A stretch of 64,000 nt of DNA from Acidobacteriota bacterium (lineage in GTDB: Bacteria; Acidobacteriota; Vicinamibacteria; Vicinamibacterales; JAKQTR01), in the NCBI GenBank assembly GCA_026393675.1, contig JAPKZQ010000015.1:186001-250000 (forward strand), in the 5' to 3' direction. Both the position numbers and the translations under genes were made by a program. The notes under the pieces were generated by a model. That model made no database searches, was not told where the DNA came from, and worked only from the letters and a program-made list of their open reading frames with translations. The number at the start of each line of letters is the position of its first letter. Position 1 is the first letter of the stretch. Below, piece by piece: positions 26,528-35,216 of the stretch.

Positions 26528-27889
26528 ATGGCGGCGAGACGGCTCGAGTTCGAAGCGTTGGCGGCCGCGCGAGAGGTCATCGACGGTTACGATAGCGCCA
26601 GCGATCAGTGGACATTGTCCTTCGAGAGTCCGTTCTGGCACGCGGTCACACACGCCCAGTCGCTGGGCCGGCGAGGGGCGGGCCGGCGCATCGCCCTCAT
26701 TGATTCCGGATGTGATCTGACGATTCCGCGACTTCGTCGCGTGGTTGATCGCCTGACATCATTCGTGCCCGATCCGGCCGATCACGATGAGCTGGGACAC
26801 GGCACGGCCGTGGCGCTGCTCATCAGCGAGGTCGCGCCGGAATGTCGGTTGGACGTGTATCAGGTCGCGCGAAACGGGACGCCCGACGACGCTGCGGTCG
26901 TGGCGGCGCTCCGCGCGGCGGGGGCATCGTCGGCCGATGTGGTCAGCGTGAGCCTCGCGGCGCGCTCGCCATTCCAGTTCACTCGAGATCAGCTCCAAGA
27001 GGCGATAGCGGCCGGCGACGGCTCGGGCAAGAGATACGCGTTCGAACATCCACCGTGTGCCGTCTGTGCAGCCGCCATGGACGTAGCAGGGCGCGGCAAG
27101 ATGATCGTCGCTGCGGCCGGGAACGCGTTGGACTCGGCGTGTTGTCCCGCTCGCGCCGACGGCGTGGTCGCGGCCGGATTCGAAGGGCGCGACGCGCGCA
27201 CCACGACATTGGAGGACGGTGGCAAGCAGGAAGTCGCGTTCGCCGCCGCACCCGCGGTGGCGCAGTCGCTCCTGACTGACATGTCGCTCGCGGAAATTCC
27301 TGGCGTGTTGGGCACGAGCTTCGCGGCGCCGCTGATCGCCGGCGCCGCGGCGATCGTGCTCTCGCCAGCCGAACTGTCGGCGTACGTCGCGAGTCAAGCT
27401 TTGGCGGCGATGCCGCAATTCCTGCACGCGCTCATCAAGACGTCGCGCGCCGACGTTCCGGCCGAGTCGGTCCGACAGATCGGCGAGTGGTACATGCGCG
27501 CGCAGCAACGATTGCCGCATGTGCATTGTGACTATCAGGCGCGGCTCAATCCGGCGGTCGCCTGCACCGATCCGGCCCAGTGCGCCTCGTGTGGGATTTT
27601 CGCCGAATCGATTATGGTGAATCACGGCTTGTGGCTGCTGGAGACCGGACGGCTCGAGTGGGGCAAGTCGCTGTTGGAAGCGGCGCGTCTGGTGGCGCCG
27701 TGGAGCGCCGACGCAACGGCGAACCTTGGAGCGATCGCGCGGGAACTGGGTGACATCACGGGCGCCATCGAGCTATACGAGCGTGCGTTGGAGTTGCGGC
27801 CCGGTTTTCGCGTCTACACGTCCGAGCTGAAACGGCTGCGCAACCGTCTGCCAGCGGCCGGCCGCTGGTGGTCGCGCTTCTGGTCGTAA
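26528..27889 (+). CDS. intracellular subtilisin-like (S8) protease with C-terminal TPR region
   Basis: 453 residues; the ATG at 26528 follows AGGAGGGAGGA. There is no signal peptide. The catalytic triad is complete: Asp in RIALIDSGCD, His in ELGHGTAVALL, Ser in GTSFAAPL; IVAAAGN gives the oxyanion Asn. Two Cys pairs (PPCAVCAA and CTDPAQCASC) could bind metal. The last 100 residues form TPR-like helices (LGAIARELGDITGAIELYER). Together with the membrane protein 36 bases downstream it looks like a two-gene effector system rather than a nutrient protease. That role is inference. Confidence 0.85.
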   Translation: MAARRLEFEALAAAREVIDGYDSASDQWTLSFESPFWHAVTHAQSLGRRGAGRRIALIDSGCDLTIPRLRRVVDRLTSFVPDPADHDELGHGTAVALLISEVAPECRLDVYQVARNGTPDDAAVVAALRAAGASSADVVSVSLAARSPFQFTRDQLQEAIAAGDGSGKRYAFEHPPCAVCAAAMDVAGRGKMIVAAAGNALDSACCPARADGVVAAGFEGRDARTTTLEDGGKQEVAFAAAPAVAQSLLTDMSLAEIPGVLGTSFAAPLIAGAAAIVLSPAELSAYVASQALAAMPQFLHALIKTSRADVPAESVRQIGEWYMRAQQRLPHVHCDYQARLNPAVACTDPAQCASCGIFAESIMVNHGLWLLETGRLEWGKSLLEAARLVAPWSADATANLGAIARELGDITGAIELYERALELRPGFRVYTSELKRLRNRLPAAGRWWSRFWS

Positions 27890-27925
27890 TAACCTGGTCG
27901 AGACGCTCTTGGAGAGGTGAGTCAC

Positions 27926-28381
27926 ATGTCACGATTGGTCGAGCTGAAACCCGCCGAGGCCGTGCCCAGCCGTTTCGAGTTTGCCGGCGCGGAAGCCGGT
28001 TGGCAAGAACGCGTGAAAGAGTACGGCGAGCGTATCGCGAAGTACGTGCCCGCCGAAGTGCTGGCGTTCTATACCGCTGCCGTCGAGTTGATCCTCACCA
28101 AAGGGGGTATCGATCATCGCGGCTTCCGCCTCTGGGCGTTCGCTGTCGTCGGTCTGGTGGCGTGGATCGGCACGCCGCTCTATCTTGGGATGTTCACGAA
28201 AAATCGCCGGCAACGACGCGTCAATCAGATCGTCGCATCGATCGCGTTCGGCGTGTGGGCCTATTCATACCCGGCGGGCTGGTTTGCCGAGCAAGGTTGG
28301 CACGATCCGGTCGTCGGGGGTCTACTGTTGCTGTTCTTCAGTTTTGCCAGTGGGTTCTATCAACCCAGAGCGATACGCTAG
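27926..28381 (+). CDS. three-helix membrane protein paired with the subtilase
   Basis: 151 residues from the ATG at 27926, with GAGGTG upstream. The first 60 residues are soluble and helical (GWQERVKEYGERIAKYVPAE). Three membrane segments follow (LWAFAVVGLVAWIGTPLYLG, IVASIAFGVWAYSYPAGWF, VVGGLLLLFFSFASGFY). No family recognised. The short distance from the protease gene suggests one transcript. A membrane partner could be the protease substrate or a membrane-acting effector, but the sequence alone does not decide. Confidence 0.75.
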   Translation: MSRLVELKPAEAVPSRFEFAGAEAGWQERVKEYGERIAKYVPAEVLAFYTAAVELILTKGGIDHRGFRLWAFAVVGLVAWIGTPLYLGMFTKNRRQRRVNQIVASIAFGVWAYSYPAGWFAEQGWHDPVVGGLLLLFFSFASGFYQPRAIR

Positions 28382-28541
28382 TTTAGTCGTTGAAACAGCC
28401 TCAGGAGAAACCCGACCGCGGCGGCTTGCGCCAACGAACTCAAGGACGGTCGACCGAGTCGAGCCACTCGTTCCTGAATCGCGGCGAGTGACATTTTGAG
28501 TGGCATTGCGCTGGCACGTCCCGAAATAGGGAAGCTGCCGC

Positions 28542-29570
28542 CTACCGCCTGGCCCAGCGGAGTTTCGCGGCGCTGGCGCGCGGGTTCGAGCGGCACTCTT
28601 CGGGGTTGGGCCGGACGACACTGTCGGCAATCGCGGTGTACAGCCCGTCGTGCAGCCCGGCCTGAAAGGCCTTCTTCACACGCCGGTCCTCGCCCGAATG
28701 AAACGCCACGATCGCCACACGTCCGCCCGGATTCATGCAGTGCGGCAAGTGCCTGAGCAGCGTGTCGAGGGCGGTGAACTCCTCGTTCACCGCGACCCGC
28801 AGGGCCTGGAATACCCGGCGAACGGATTGCTCCCGTTCTTCTTCCTTGACGTGAGGCAGCGCCGCGCGAATCACCTCCGCCAGGGCGGTTGTCTGCTCGA
28901 GGCTTCGGCCGGCAAGCGCGTCGGCCAGGGCCAAAGCATGCGGTTCGTCGGCATTCTCCACCAGGAGTGCCGCCAGTTCTGCCGGCTCGATTCTGAGCAG
29001 CAACGCCGACGCAGGCTGGCCCCTGTTCGGATTCATCCGCATGTCGAGGGGCCCTGGCGTCTTGAAGGAGAAGCCGCGGCCTGGCGTGTCGAGTTGCATC
29101 GAAGAGACGCCGAGGTCCGCCAGAAGACAGTCCGCACCGACCAGGCCCTCCGCGGCGAGAGTCCCAGGCAGACCCGCGAAGTTTGATCGCCGCACGACGA
29201 ACATGTCCGGGCCGAAACCCAGGCTTCGCATCCGGGCCTCGGTCTTCGGGAGTTCCAGCGGATCCACCTCGAGCCCAAGTAGCTTCCCGCCCGGTTGGAT
29301 CCGCTGGAGAATCGCACGCGCATGGCCCCCATAGCCGAGCGTGCAATCGACGGCGGTTTCTCCCGGTTGCGGATCGAGCGCTTCCAGCGTCTCGGCGATC
29401 AGGATCGGGACGTGCGTGCCGGCGGGTGTCTTTCCAGAGGCGAGCACCTTGTCCACCGTATCGGGGTATCGCTCCGGGTGGTGCTCCTTGTACTTCTCGT
29501 CGAACCGGCGCGGGTACTTGCCGGCGTATCGCGGACGGCGACGGTGGGGCGTAGAAGTGTCGCCGGTCAC
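28542..29570 (-). CDS. rsmH: RsmH-family 16S rRNA C1402 N4-methyltransferase
   Basis: 342 residues, GTG start. SAM-binding motif VDCTLGYGGHARAIL, then LADLGVSSMQLD, GFSFKTPGPLDMRMN and AIVAFHSGEDRRVKKAF are the RsmH signatures. It has an N-terminal extension of about 50 charged residues (RYAGKYPRRFDEKYKEHH) before the core. RsmH is normally in the division/cell wall cluster; here it stands alone next to a beta-propeller gene, so this may be an additional, diverged copy. It would methylate C1402 in the ribosome decoding centre. Confidence 0.85.
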   Translation of the reverse strand: MTGDTSTPHRRRPRYAGKYPRRFDEKYKEHHPERYPDTVDKVLASGKTPAGTHVPILIAETLEALDPQPGETAVDCTLGYGGHARAILQRIQPGGKLLGLEVDPLELPKTEARMRSLGFGPDMFVVRRSNFAGLPGTLAAEGLVGADCLLADLGVSSMQLDTPGRGFSFKTPGPLDMRMNPNRGQPASALLLRIEPAELAALLVENADEPHALALADALAGRSLEQTTALAEVIRAALPHVKEEEREQSVRRVFQALRVAVNEEFTALDTLLRHLPHCMNPGGRVAIVAFHSGEDRRVKKAFQAGLHDGLYTAIADSVVRPNPEECRSNPRASAAKLRWARR

Positions 29571-29622
29571 AGTTCGTTGTGCTTGGCGTTCGAGCCTCTG
29601 GCTTTGTCCACCGGGTAGAACA

Positions 29623-29695
29623 GGATGCCACCATCCCCCGCCGTTCGACGATGCTCACGGCGAAGGATGGTGGCGGGCACTTACTTGCCGATCAC
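29623..29695. repeat. dispersed hairpin repeat, copy B
   Basis: Second copy of the element at 24662-24734. GCCACCATCC (29627-29636) pairs with GGATGGTGGC (29665-29674). It starts seven bases after the stop codon of the beta-propeller gene read on the minus strand and could form a stable end of that mRNA. Confidence 0.8.
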
Positions 29696-30850
29696 CAGAA
29701 TCGAGAACGACCCTGGGATCACGGGACCCTGGCCCCCGCGGCCTCCGGCAGGTGGCGGCGTCGGTGCCGGCCCACGCTCGACGCTCATCGTCAAGATGTG
29801 GTTCGTCTTGCTGTCGAACGTCAGCGTTCGGGCACCCATCATCGTCTGAAGATTCTGCTCGACCTCGAAACTCGTCGGGCTCTTCTCCTTGACGACGGTC
29901 ATTGTGCCATTGCCATGCGAGCTGAAGGCTTCCATCGTCGCCGGGTTGAACACCGCACCGTCGGAGCCGCCGGCGAGCGGCAGGCTCGTGATGATCTTGC
30001 CGTCCTCGGAACTCAGAATCACCATCATCGGCTTAGGCGGTGGTGGCGGCTGTGTGGGCGGTGCGGGCGGTATGGTCTGTGCGGGGGGCACGGGCGGTGC
30101 GGGTGGTACTCCAGAGCTGGCGCACGCCGCGAAGAGCACGTGATTCTTCGCATCCAGGGCGAGCCCATTACACCTGCCCTTGTCGCCGAACGGATAATGC
30201 CCGGTCGCCTTCATCGTCTTGGCGTCGACGGCCGTGACGCTTCCCTGCGCGTCCTGCATGACAACCCATAGATTGCCTTTGCCGTCGGCCACGCCCTGCT
30301 CCGGCACGCCGCCCAGATCGATCGTGCCGAGCACGGTACCGTCTTTGGAATCGATCACCGTCGCGTCCTTGGTCGGGTGACTGAAGACGTAGACCCGGTC
30401 GTTGAACGCATCGAAGAGAATGCCGTCCGGCGAGGCGGCGCCCACATCGATCTTCTTGATCAGCTTCAGCGTCTTGGTGTCAAACATCGAGACCGGTTTG
30501 CTGCTGGAGAAGCCGTGGCCTGACTTCGGGTCGACCACTACGCCGTTGCCTCCGGTGTCGGGAATCTCGCCGACCGGATCGAGCGTGTCGAGATTGAAAG
30601 CCGTGATCCGGCCAGGTTCTGCGGGCGTGGCAGGCGTGGTGTCGGTTGCCGGAACCGCTCGCCTGCCGCCACGCGGAATGTACAGCCGGCGTCCGACGAC
30701 GTCGGCATAGATATAGTCAGTGCCACCTTCACCGCCGACCTTAGCGGTCTTGAGCACCTTGTACGGCCCATCGGTTCCGGCCTGCTGGGCCAGTCCCGCG
30801 GACGTGAGTAGCGCGATCGCGACTGCGGATACCAAGAGAACTCGTCGCAT
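29681..30850 (-). CDS. exported YncE-like beta-propeller protein
   Basis: 389 residues from the ATG at 30850, with AAGGAGG upstream; a signal peptide follows (VLLVSAVAIALLTSAGLAQQ). Repeated blades carry the YncE/NHL pattern (ADVVGRRLYIPRGG, ILFDAFNDRVYVFSH, TVLGTIDLGGVPEQGVADG). A Pro-rich loop occupies about residues 240-275. Such periplasmic propellers bind ligands or partner proteins; the exact role is unknown. The last 20 residues are duplicated as a remnant at 24720. Confidence 0.88.
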   Translation of the reverse strand: MRRVLLVSAVAIALLTSAGLAQQAGTDGPYKVLKTAKVGGEGGTDYIYADVVGRRLYIPRGGRRAVPATDTTPATPAEPGRITAFNLDTLDPVGEIPDTGGNGVVVDPKSGHGFSSSKPVSMFDTKTLKLIKKIDVGAASPDGILFDAFNDRVYVFSHPTKDATVIDSKDGTVLGTIDLGGVPEQGVADGKGNLWVVMQDAQGSVTAVDAKTMKATGHYPFGDKGRCNGLALDAKNHVLFAACASSGVPPAPPVPPAQTIPPAPPTQPPPPPKPMMVILSSEDGKIITSLPLAGGSDGAVFNPATMEAFSSHGNGTMTVVKEKSPTSFEVEQNLQTMMGARTLTFDSKTNHILTMSVERGPAPTPPPAGGRGGQGPVIPGSFSILVIGK

Positions 30851-31322
30851 AAAGGGCCTCCTTGAACGAGAAACGCGATAGAACACGAAGCGAGCCATCT
30901 ACGAGGATCGCACCGGTGAGACTCTGCGCCGCGGTTTCATCGGAAGGCCGGCTCACCCCGGCGCGGGACCGTCACTCCGATCCCACGCTCATCGGCGCTC
31001 TCGCACAAGAGCGCAGCCGCCGCACCATGCTGAACCGTCATCCCGCCACTGTCAAACCGACCGCGCATCGTCGCTTTGAGTTCTTCCACGTAGAGTGTCG
31101 CGACTGGAAATGCCATGTGTTCGAGGGCCGCTCGCCCGCACCGGATTCAGCAGTGTAGCAATCTTCATCACAACACACTCGTCTGAAGAATCGGTGAAGT
31201 CACGTTTCGCCGTTCCCAGATCACCCATCACACGTTCACGTGTCCTGACGTGGCGTTTCTGTGTCATAGCGGAATTGAGCTCTAAGAGCTATGCTTGCAA
31301 TTGAACCCTGAAAAAAGAGCTA
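30851..31322. other. intergenic region with two short palindromes
   Basis: No gene is visible in these 470 bases. ACACGTTCACGTGT at 31230-31243 is a perfect 14-base palindrome around TC, and AGCTCTAAGAGCT at 31278-31290 is a second short dyad. Either could be an operator; neither can be assigned to a regulator. The promoter of the beta-propeller gene must lie near 30870-30950, but no consensus is clear. Confidence 0.4.
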
Positions 31323-31535
31323 ATGCGCGTCGGGTTTCTCGCGTTGGTGACTCCTCGCCAGTTCATCACCGTCATGCCGTGGACGATGTATGGAGACATG
31401 AGCGAGGAGGACCTCGGCGAGATGTACGAGAACCTGCGGACGGCCGAGCCCGTCACGAACGCGGTCGACAAGTTTTTGCGCCCGCGGCCGGTGTGGGCGA
31501 TACAATCGATGTCACACAACGCTTGGAATCTGTGA
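31323..31535 (+). pseudogene. C-terminal remnant of a c-type cytochrome
   Basis: A 70-codon frame contains RQFITVMPWTMYGDMSEEDL and then YENLRTAEPVTNAVDKF. This is the usual C-terminal helix of c-type cytochromes (MPW..., axial Met region, YLRT), but no CxxCH site or upstream domain remains. The frame overlaps the beginning of the sigma-54 regulator. It is probably a decayed cytochrome gene; fragments of this type fit a locus that later gained the large cytochrome operon downstream. Confidence 0.6.
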
Positions 31536-32938
31536 CGCGCACCTCCCAGTCCGAGTCGCGCCTCCTCATCGCGTCCGAAGACGAGACGCTCCGCCTCGCC
31601 CTGTCGGAGCTTTTGCACCAGCACGCTCCGGAGGTGATGGACGGGCGGCCTGCGTCGGTCCTGGCGGCCGTTGACGGTCGACCGAAACTCGAGCTGCTGA
31701 TTCTCGTCGAGAGCGGACTGGATTCGACGTCGGTCGACCTGCTGCAGACAGTCAAGGAACGGCGTGACGATCTGGCCATTCTGCTAGTCAGCGCGCACCC
31801 GACCATCGAGCACGCCACTCTATCGATCCGTCGCGGCGCGGAGGACTATGTTCCCGTCCCGTATCTGGAAGAGATCGTCCGCAACGAGGTTGCCAGAATC
31901 CTCGAAGCGGCCGAATTGCGCGATCGCGTCGCGAACCGCGATCGCCTGATTGGCTCGCGCGACGGGTTCGAACGCATCATCAGCCGGTCGACCTGCATGC
32001 GGCCGGTGTTCGACCGCGCGAGTGCCGCGTCGCGAAGCGATACACCGGTCCTGATCATCGGTGAAACCGGTACGGGGAAGGAGTTGGTCGCGCAGGCCAT
32101 TCACGCGAGCGGCCGACGCTCGAAACGCCCGTTTGTGCCCATCAATTGTGCCGCCTTGCCGCGCGATCTCGTTGAAAGCGAGTTGTTCGGCCACCGGCGT
32201 GGCGCCTTCTCCGGCGCGTTCACAGATCATTCAGGTCTCTTCGTCGCGGCGCACGGCGGAACCCTGTTGCTCGATGAAGTGGGGGAACTGCCGCTCGGGG
32301 TGCAGGCGAAACTCCTCCGCGTGCTACAGGACGGTGAAGTGCGTCCGGTGGGCGGCCTCGAGAGTCGCCGGGTCGACGTGCGGATTATTGCGGCCAGCAA
32401 TCGGGGCCTGGCGGCTATGCGCGACAGCAAGGCGATGCGCCAGGACCTGTTCTATCGGCTTTCCGTGCTCGTGATCGAGATTCCGCCGCTCCGAAAGCGT
32501 CGTGAAGACCTGCCGCTTCTGACTGAGCACTTTCTGAGCATGATCCGCGCGCGTGGCGGCCATCGCGTTGAAGCGATCGATCCACAGGCTCTCGAGCTGC
32601 TGTCTGAGTATCACTTCCCGGGCAACGTTCGCGAACTCGAGAACATGATCGAAAGCCTCAACGTGGCGCTGCCACCCGATCGCGCGATTATCCGCGCCGA
32701 AGACGTCCGGGGGTGGTTGCGCCGGCGCGGGATCTCGACTGAGACGGGAACCGGCGACGCGCGGCACGTGCCCCTCAAGCTCGACGACCTTGAAGCGTGG
32801 GCCATTGCCGAGGCGCTGCGACGTTCGCTCGGCAACAAGAGCGCAGCGGCGCAACTGCTGGGAATCTCCAGGGACACGCTCTATCGCAAGCTCCACGAGC
32901 TCGGTCTCCATACCGAAGTGTCCGATCCTCGGGCATAG
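31532..32938 (+). CDS. sigma-54-dependent response-regulator-like activator with degenerate receiver
   Basis: 468 residues from the GTG at 31532; the longer open frame upstream is non-coding or belongs to the cytochrome remnant. Residues 1-120 have a receiver-like fold (RLLIASEDETLRLAL, LELLILVESGLD, GAEDYVPVPY), but the phosphoacceptor Asp and the conserved Lys are absent. The AAA+ domain has Walker A GETGTGKE, Walker B LLLDEVGELP, and GAFSGA in place of the sigma-54 contact loop GAFTGA. A Fis-type helix-turn-helix ends the protein (NKSAAAQLLGISRDTLYRKL). It stands directly ahead of the cytochrome operon and probably activates it. Confidence 0.92.
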   Translation: MTRTSQSESRLLIASEDETLRLALSELLHQHAPEVMDGRPASVLAAVDGRPKLELLILVESGLDSTSVDLLQTVKERRDDLAILLVSAHPTIEHATLSIRRGAEDYVPVPYLEEIVRNEVARILEAAELRDRVANRDRLIGSRDGFERIISRSTCMRPVFDRASAASRSDTPVLIIGETGTGKELVAQAIHASGRRSKRPFVPINCAALPRDLVESELFGHRRGAFSGAFTDHSGLFVAAHGGTLLLDEVGELPLGVQAKLLRVLQDGEVRPVGGLESRRVDVRIIAASNRGLAAMRDSKAMRQDLFYRLSVLVIEIPPLRKRREDLPLLTEHFLSMIRARGGHRVEAIDPQALELLSEYHFPGNVRELENMIESLNVALPPDRAIIRAEDVRGWLRRRGISTETGTGDARHVPLKLDDLEAWAIAEALRRSLGNKSAAAQLLGISRDTLYRKLHELGLHTEVSDPRA

Positions 32939-32956
32939 CCTGTAAACGACAGGCTA
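32936..32956 (+). terminator. hairpin at the regulator stop codon
   Basis: TAGCCTGT and ACAGGCTA form a perfect 8-base stem with a 5-base loop, and the stop codon is part of the stem. No U-run follows, so it could be either a weak terminator or a regulatory dyad. Confidence 0.4.
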
Positions 32957-32975
32957 CACGGTGGTTATGCCGGTG

Positions 32976-32994
32976 GTGTCAGAAGATCTGACAC
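32976..32994 (+). promoter_or_regulatory. 19-base perfect palindrome, candidate activator site
   Basis: GTGTCAGAAGATCTGACAC is a perfect dyad with a 3-base centre. It lies 160 bases ahead of the cytochrome operon and directly behind the sigma-54 activator gene, which is the usual distance for an upstream activating sequence. No good -24/-12 element was found, so the assignment remains tentative. Confidence 0.45.
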
Positions 32995-33153
32995 GGACCG
33001 TTCGGCGCGTGGTGCCGGCCTGAGCGCCCGATTCGGAGGAATCCCAGCCATTTCCTCGTGATCTTCTCAGCCGCCGCGTCGGCTCGCGTCTTGCTCTAGA
33101 ACTAGTAGCTCTTGTCACGAGGGCCGGCACTGATACTTGCGAAAGAGGCGATC

Positions 33154-34575
33154 ATGACTCGACTCGAAAGGACGCGACGCGTTGTCGCAGGCGCAGTTCT
33201 TGTGTGCCTGGCCCTCGCGGTGACGGAATCCACCGCGCTTGCGGTTCCGGCGTTCGCACGAAAGTACCAGACCAGTTGTCAGACGTGCCACATTGTCTTT
33301 CCGAAGCTCAATGCGTTCGGAGAGGCGTTTCGCCTGCGCGGGTATCGGATGCCGGCCGAAACCGAGGAGATGGTGAAGGAGCCGCCGGTCAGCCTCGGCG
33401 CGCCCGCCTACAAACGTCTGTGGCCGCAAGCGGTATGGCCCGGCGCGATCTCCAGCCACACGCCGCTGGCTGTCAACGTGAAGCTGGCGGATGTCAACAC
33501 CTCGTCGCTCAACGAGGACGGCACAGTCACGAGCGTGAAGAACGATCTGCAATTCCCGCAGGAGGTGAACGTCTTCGGGGCCGGGACGCTTGGGGACCAC
33601 GTCTCCTACCTTTCCGAGATCACGTTTGGTGAGGGCTCCGACGGGTCGGTGGCAGTCGAACTCGAGCACGCCAGCATCCACTTCGATTCGCCGTTTGGTC
33701 CCGAGGATCTGTTCCACTTCCGCCTGGGCAAGTTCGCTCCCAACCTCGCCGACGGCTTCCAGGAGATGTGGATTTCGACCGATGCGGGTATCGACTCGCT
33801 GTTCAATTACAATCCCATTGGGTTCAACGGAGGCACGGGGCTCGGCGCTGACGCGGTCAGCCCAAACCCGATCTCGCTGCCCACGCTCGTTCGCGGCATC
33901 GAAGCGTACGGCATTATCCGGCATCGCGCGCTGTGGGTGGCGGGCATCGCCAACGGCGTCGGGCCTGGCTCCAACGACACCACCGGCCGCTTCGACGGGA
34001 ACAACGCCAAGGACGTGTACGCGCGCTTCGACTACAAGATCGGCGGCATGGGGTTCGACGGCGACATGGGCGGCCATCCGATCCCGGACAAGAACTGGCA
34101 GGACAACTCGCTGCGCCTCGGCGTTTTCGCGTACCGCGGCGACGCCAGTGGCATCAACTTCCCGTTCACGACCGACAGCGGCCTGATGACGAACATCCAG
34201 GACGTGCACTTCCAGCGGACCGGCATCTACGCGAGCCTCTTCACCGGGGATCTCAACGTGTTCAGCGTGTACCTGCACGGGAGTGACTCGCTTCAGGTGT
34301 TCGATGCGGGAACGGCCGCGCTTCTGAGCACCGGCGTACCGGACTACCACGCGTGGTTTACGCAGGCCGACTACCTCTTGTACCCGTGGCTGCAAGCAGG
34401 GCTCCGGTATGAGACGGTGACGCCTGCCGATCGCAGCGTGCCGACCCTGAAAACGGGCGTCGCCAACCTGAGTGCCCTCATCCGCGCCAATGTCAAAGCG
34501 ATGGTCGAGTACCAGCGCGATCTGCGGCAAGGCAAGAACCACTCGTTGAACGCGGTGCTGCGATTCGCGTTCTAG
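33154..34575 (+). CDS. exported monohaem, porin-like outer-membrane protein
   Basis: 473 residues from the ATG at 33154 (GAAAGAGG upstream). After the signal peptide (VLVCLALAVTESTALAVP) comes a single haem site in KYQTSCQTCHIVFPKLNAFG, close to the N-terminus. The rest is a beta-barrel-like sequence with repeated aromatic strands, ending HSLNAVLRFAF with the C-terminal Phe of outer-membrane proteins. A haem placed at the mouth of a barrel suggests electron passage across the outer membrane. It opens the operon that also encodes a Rieske/cytochrome b complex. Confidence 0.85.
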   Translation: MTRLERTRRVVAGAVLVCLALAVTESTALAVPAFARKYQTSCQTCHIVFPKLNAFGEAFRLRGYRMPAETEEMVKEPPVSLGAPAYKRLWPQAVWPGAISSHTPLAVNVKLADVNTSSLNEDGTVTSVKNDLQFPQEVNVFGAGTLGDHVSYLSEITFGEGSDGSVAVELEHASIHFDSPFGPEDLFHFRLGKFAPNLADGFQEMWISTDAGIDSLFNYNPIGFNGGTGLGADAVSPNPISLPTLVRGIEAYGIIRHRALWVAGIANGVGPGSNDTTGRFDGNNAKDVYARFDYKIGGMGFDGDMGGHPIPDKNWQDNSLRLGVFAYRGDASGINFPFTTDSGLMTNIQDVHFQRTGIYASLFTGDLNVFSVYLHGSDSLQVFDAGTAALLSTGVPDYHAWFTQADYLLYPWLQAGLRYETVTPADRSVPTLKTGVANLSALIRANVKAMVEYQRDLRQGKNHSLNAVLRFAF

Positions 34576-34593
34576 GTGAGGAGGAATCCTATT

Positions 34594-35202
34594 ATGTTTC
34601 GCCATTCCGTCGTCATCGGGTCAGTGTGCACGGCGATCGTGCTCGCGTATGTGGCATCGCCAATTGGCGCCAGTGACAGCATCACGGGCGTCGTCAAAGT
34701 CACCGGGTTGGCGTCCAGTGCCGATGCGGTCGTCTACATCCAGCAAGCGCCGGGTTCCTTCACGCCAGCCAAGCCCGCCCAGATGGACCAGCGGCAGATG
34801 CAGTTCGTTCCGCACGTCCTGCCGATCGTTGCCGGGACGACGGTGAAGTTTCTGAACGGCGATCCGACGCCGCACAATGTCTTCTCGCCTGACAACGAGA
34901 AGTACAACCTTGGCACGTGGCCGCAAGGGCAGAGCAAGGACTACACGTTCAATAAGTGCGCCAAGACGCCGTGCGTGTATACGCAACTCTGTCGCGTGCA
35001 TCCCGAGATGGAAGGCTATGTGGTCGTGCTGCAGAACCCGTTCTTCGCCGTCACCAACAAGGAGGGACACTACCAGATCGACAACGTACCACCCGGCAGC
35101 TACACGCTTGCCGTGTGGCACGAGAAGGCGAAGGCACAACCCAAACCCGTGATCGTCGAGGCCAGCAAGCCGACGACGGTCGATTTCGTGCTGGGGCGCT
35201 GA
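34594..35202 (+). CDS. exported cupredoxin-like protein with regulatory-like beta-sandwich
   Basis: 202 residues; the ATG at 34594 follows GAGGAGGAAT, so the in-frame GTG at 34576 is rejected. Signal peptide in the first 28 residues. The copper site is visible as His in PTPHNVFSPD and the later LCRVHPEMEGYVVV (Cys, His, Met spacing of type I copper). A carboxypeptidase-regulatory-like fold ends the protein (GHYQIDNVPPGSYTLAVWH). It is like the MauL-type methylamine-utilisation proteins in layout. It would carry electrons in the periplasm between the complex and the porin-cytochrome. Confidence 0.85.
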   Translation: MFRHSVVIGSVCTAIVLAYVASPIGASDSITGVVKVTGLASSADAVVYIQQAPGSFTPAKPAQMDQRQMQFVPHVLPIVAGTTVKFLNGDPTPHNVFSPDNEKYNLGTWPQGQSKDYTFNKCAKTPCVYTQLCRVHPEMEGYVVVLQNPFFAVTNKEGHYQIDNVPPGSYTLAVWHEKAKAQPKPVIVEASKPTTVDFVLGR

Positions 35203-35216
35203 AGGCGGGATTCGAC

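Noticed and set aside
28378-28506. 42-codon minus-strand frame ending FLLRLFQRLN
   Set aside because: It could be a small amphipathic peptide, but no ribosome site precedes it and there is no homologue that I recognise.
33090-33112. GCTCTAGAACTAGT resembles a cloning-vector polylinker
   Set aside because: The match is 14 bases and the flanks differ from any polylinker that I know; the surrounding sequence reads as normal intergenic DNA, so vector contamination is unlikely.
33126-33141. GGCACTGATACTTGC as a sigma-54 -24/-12 promoter for the cytochrome operon
   Set aside because: The GG to GC spacing is one base too long, and the transcript would start at the ATG, leaving the ribosome site outside the mRNA.
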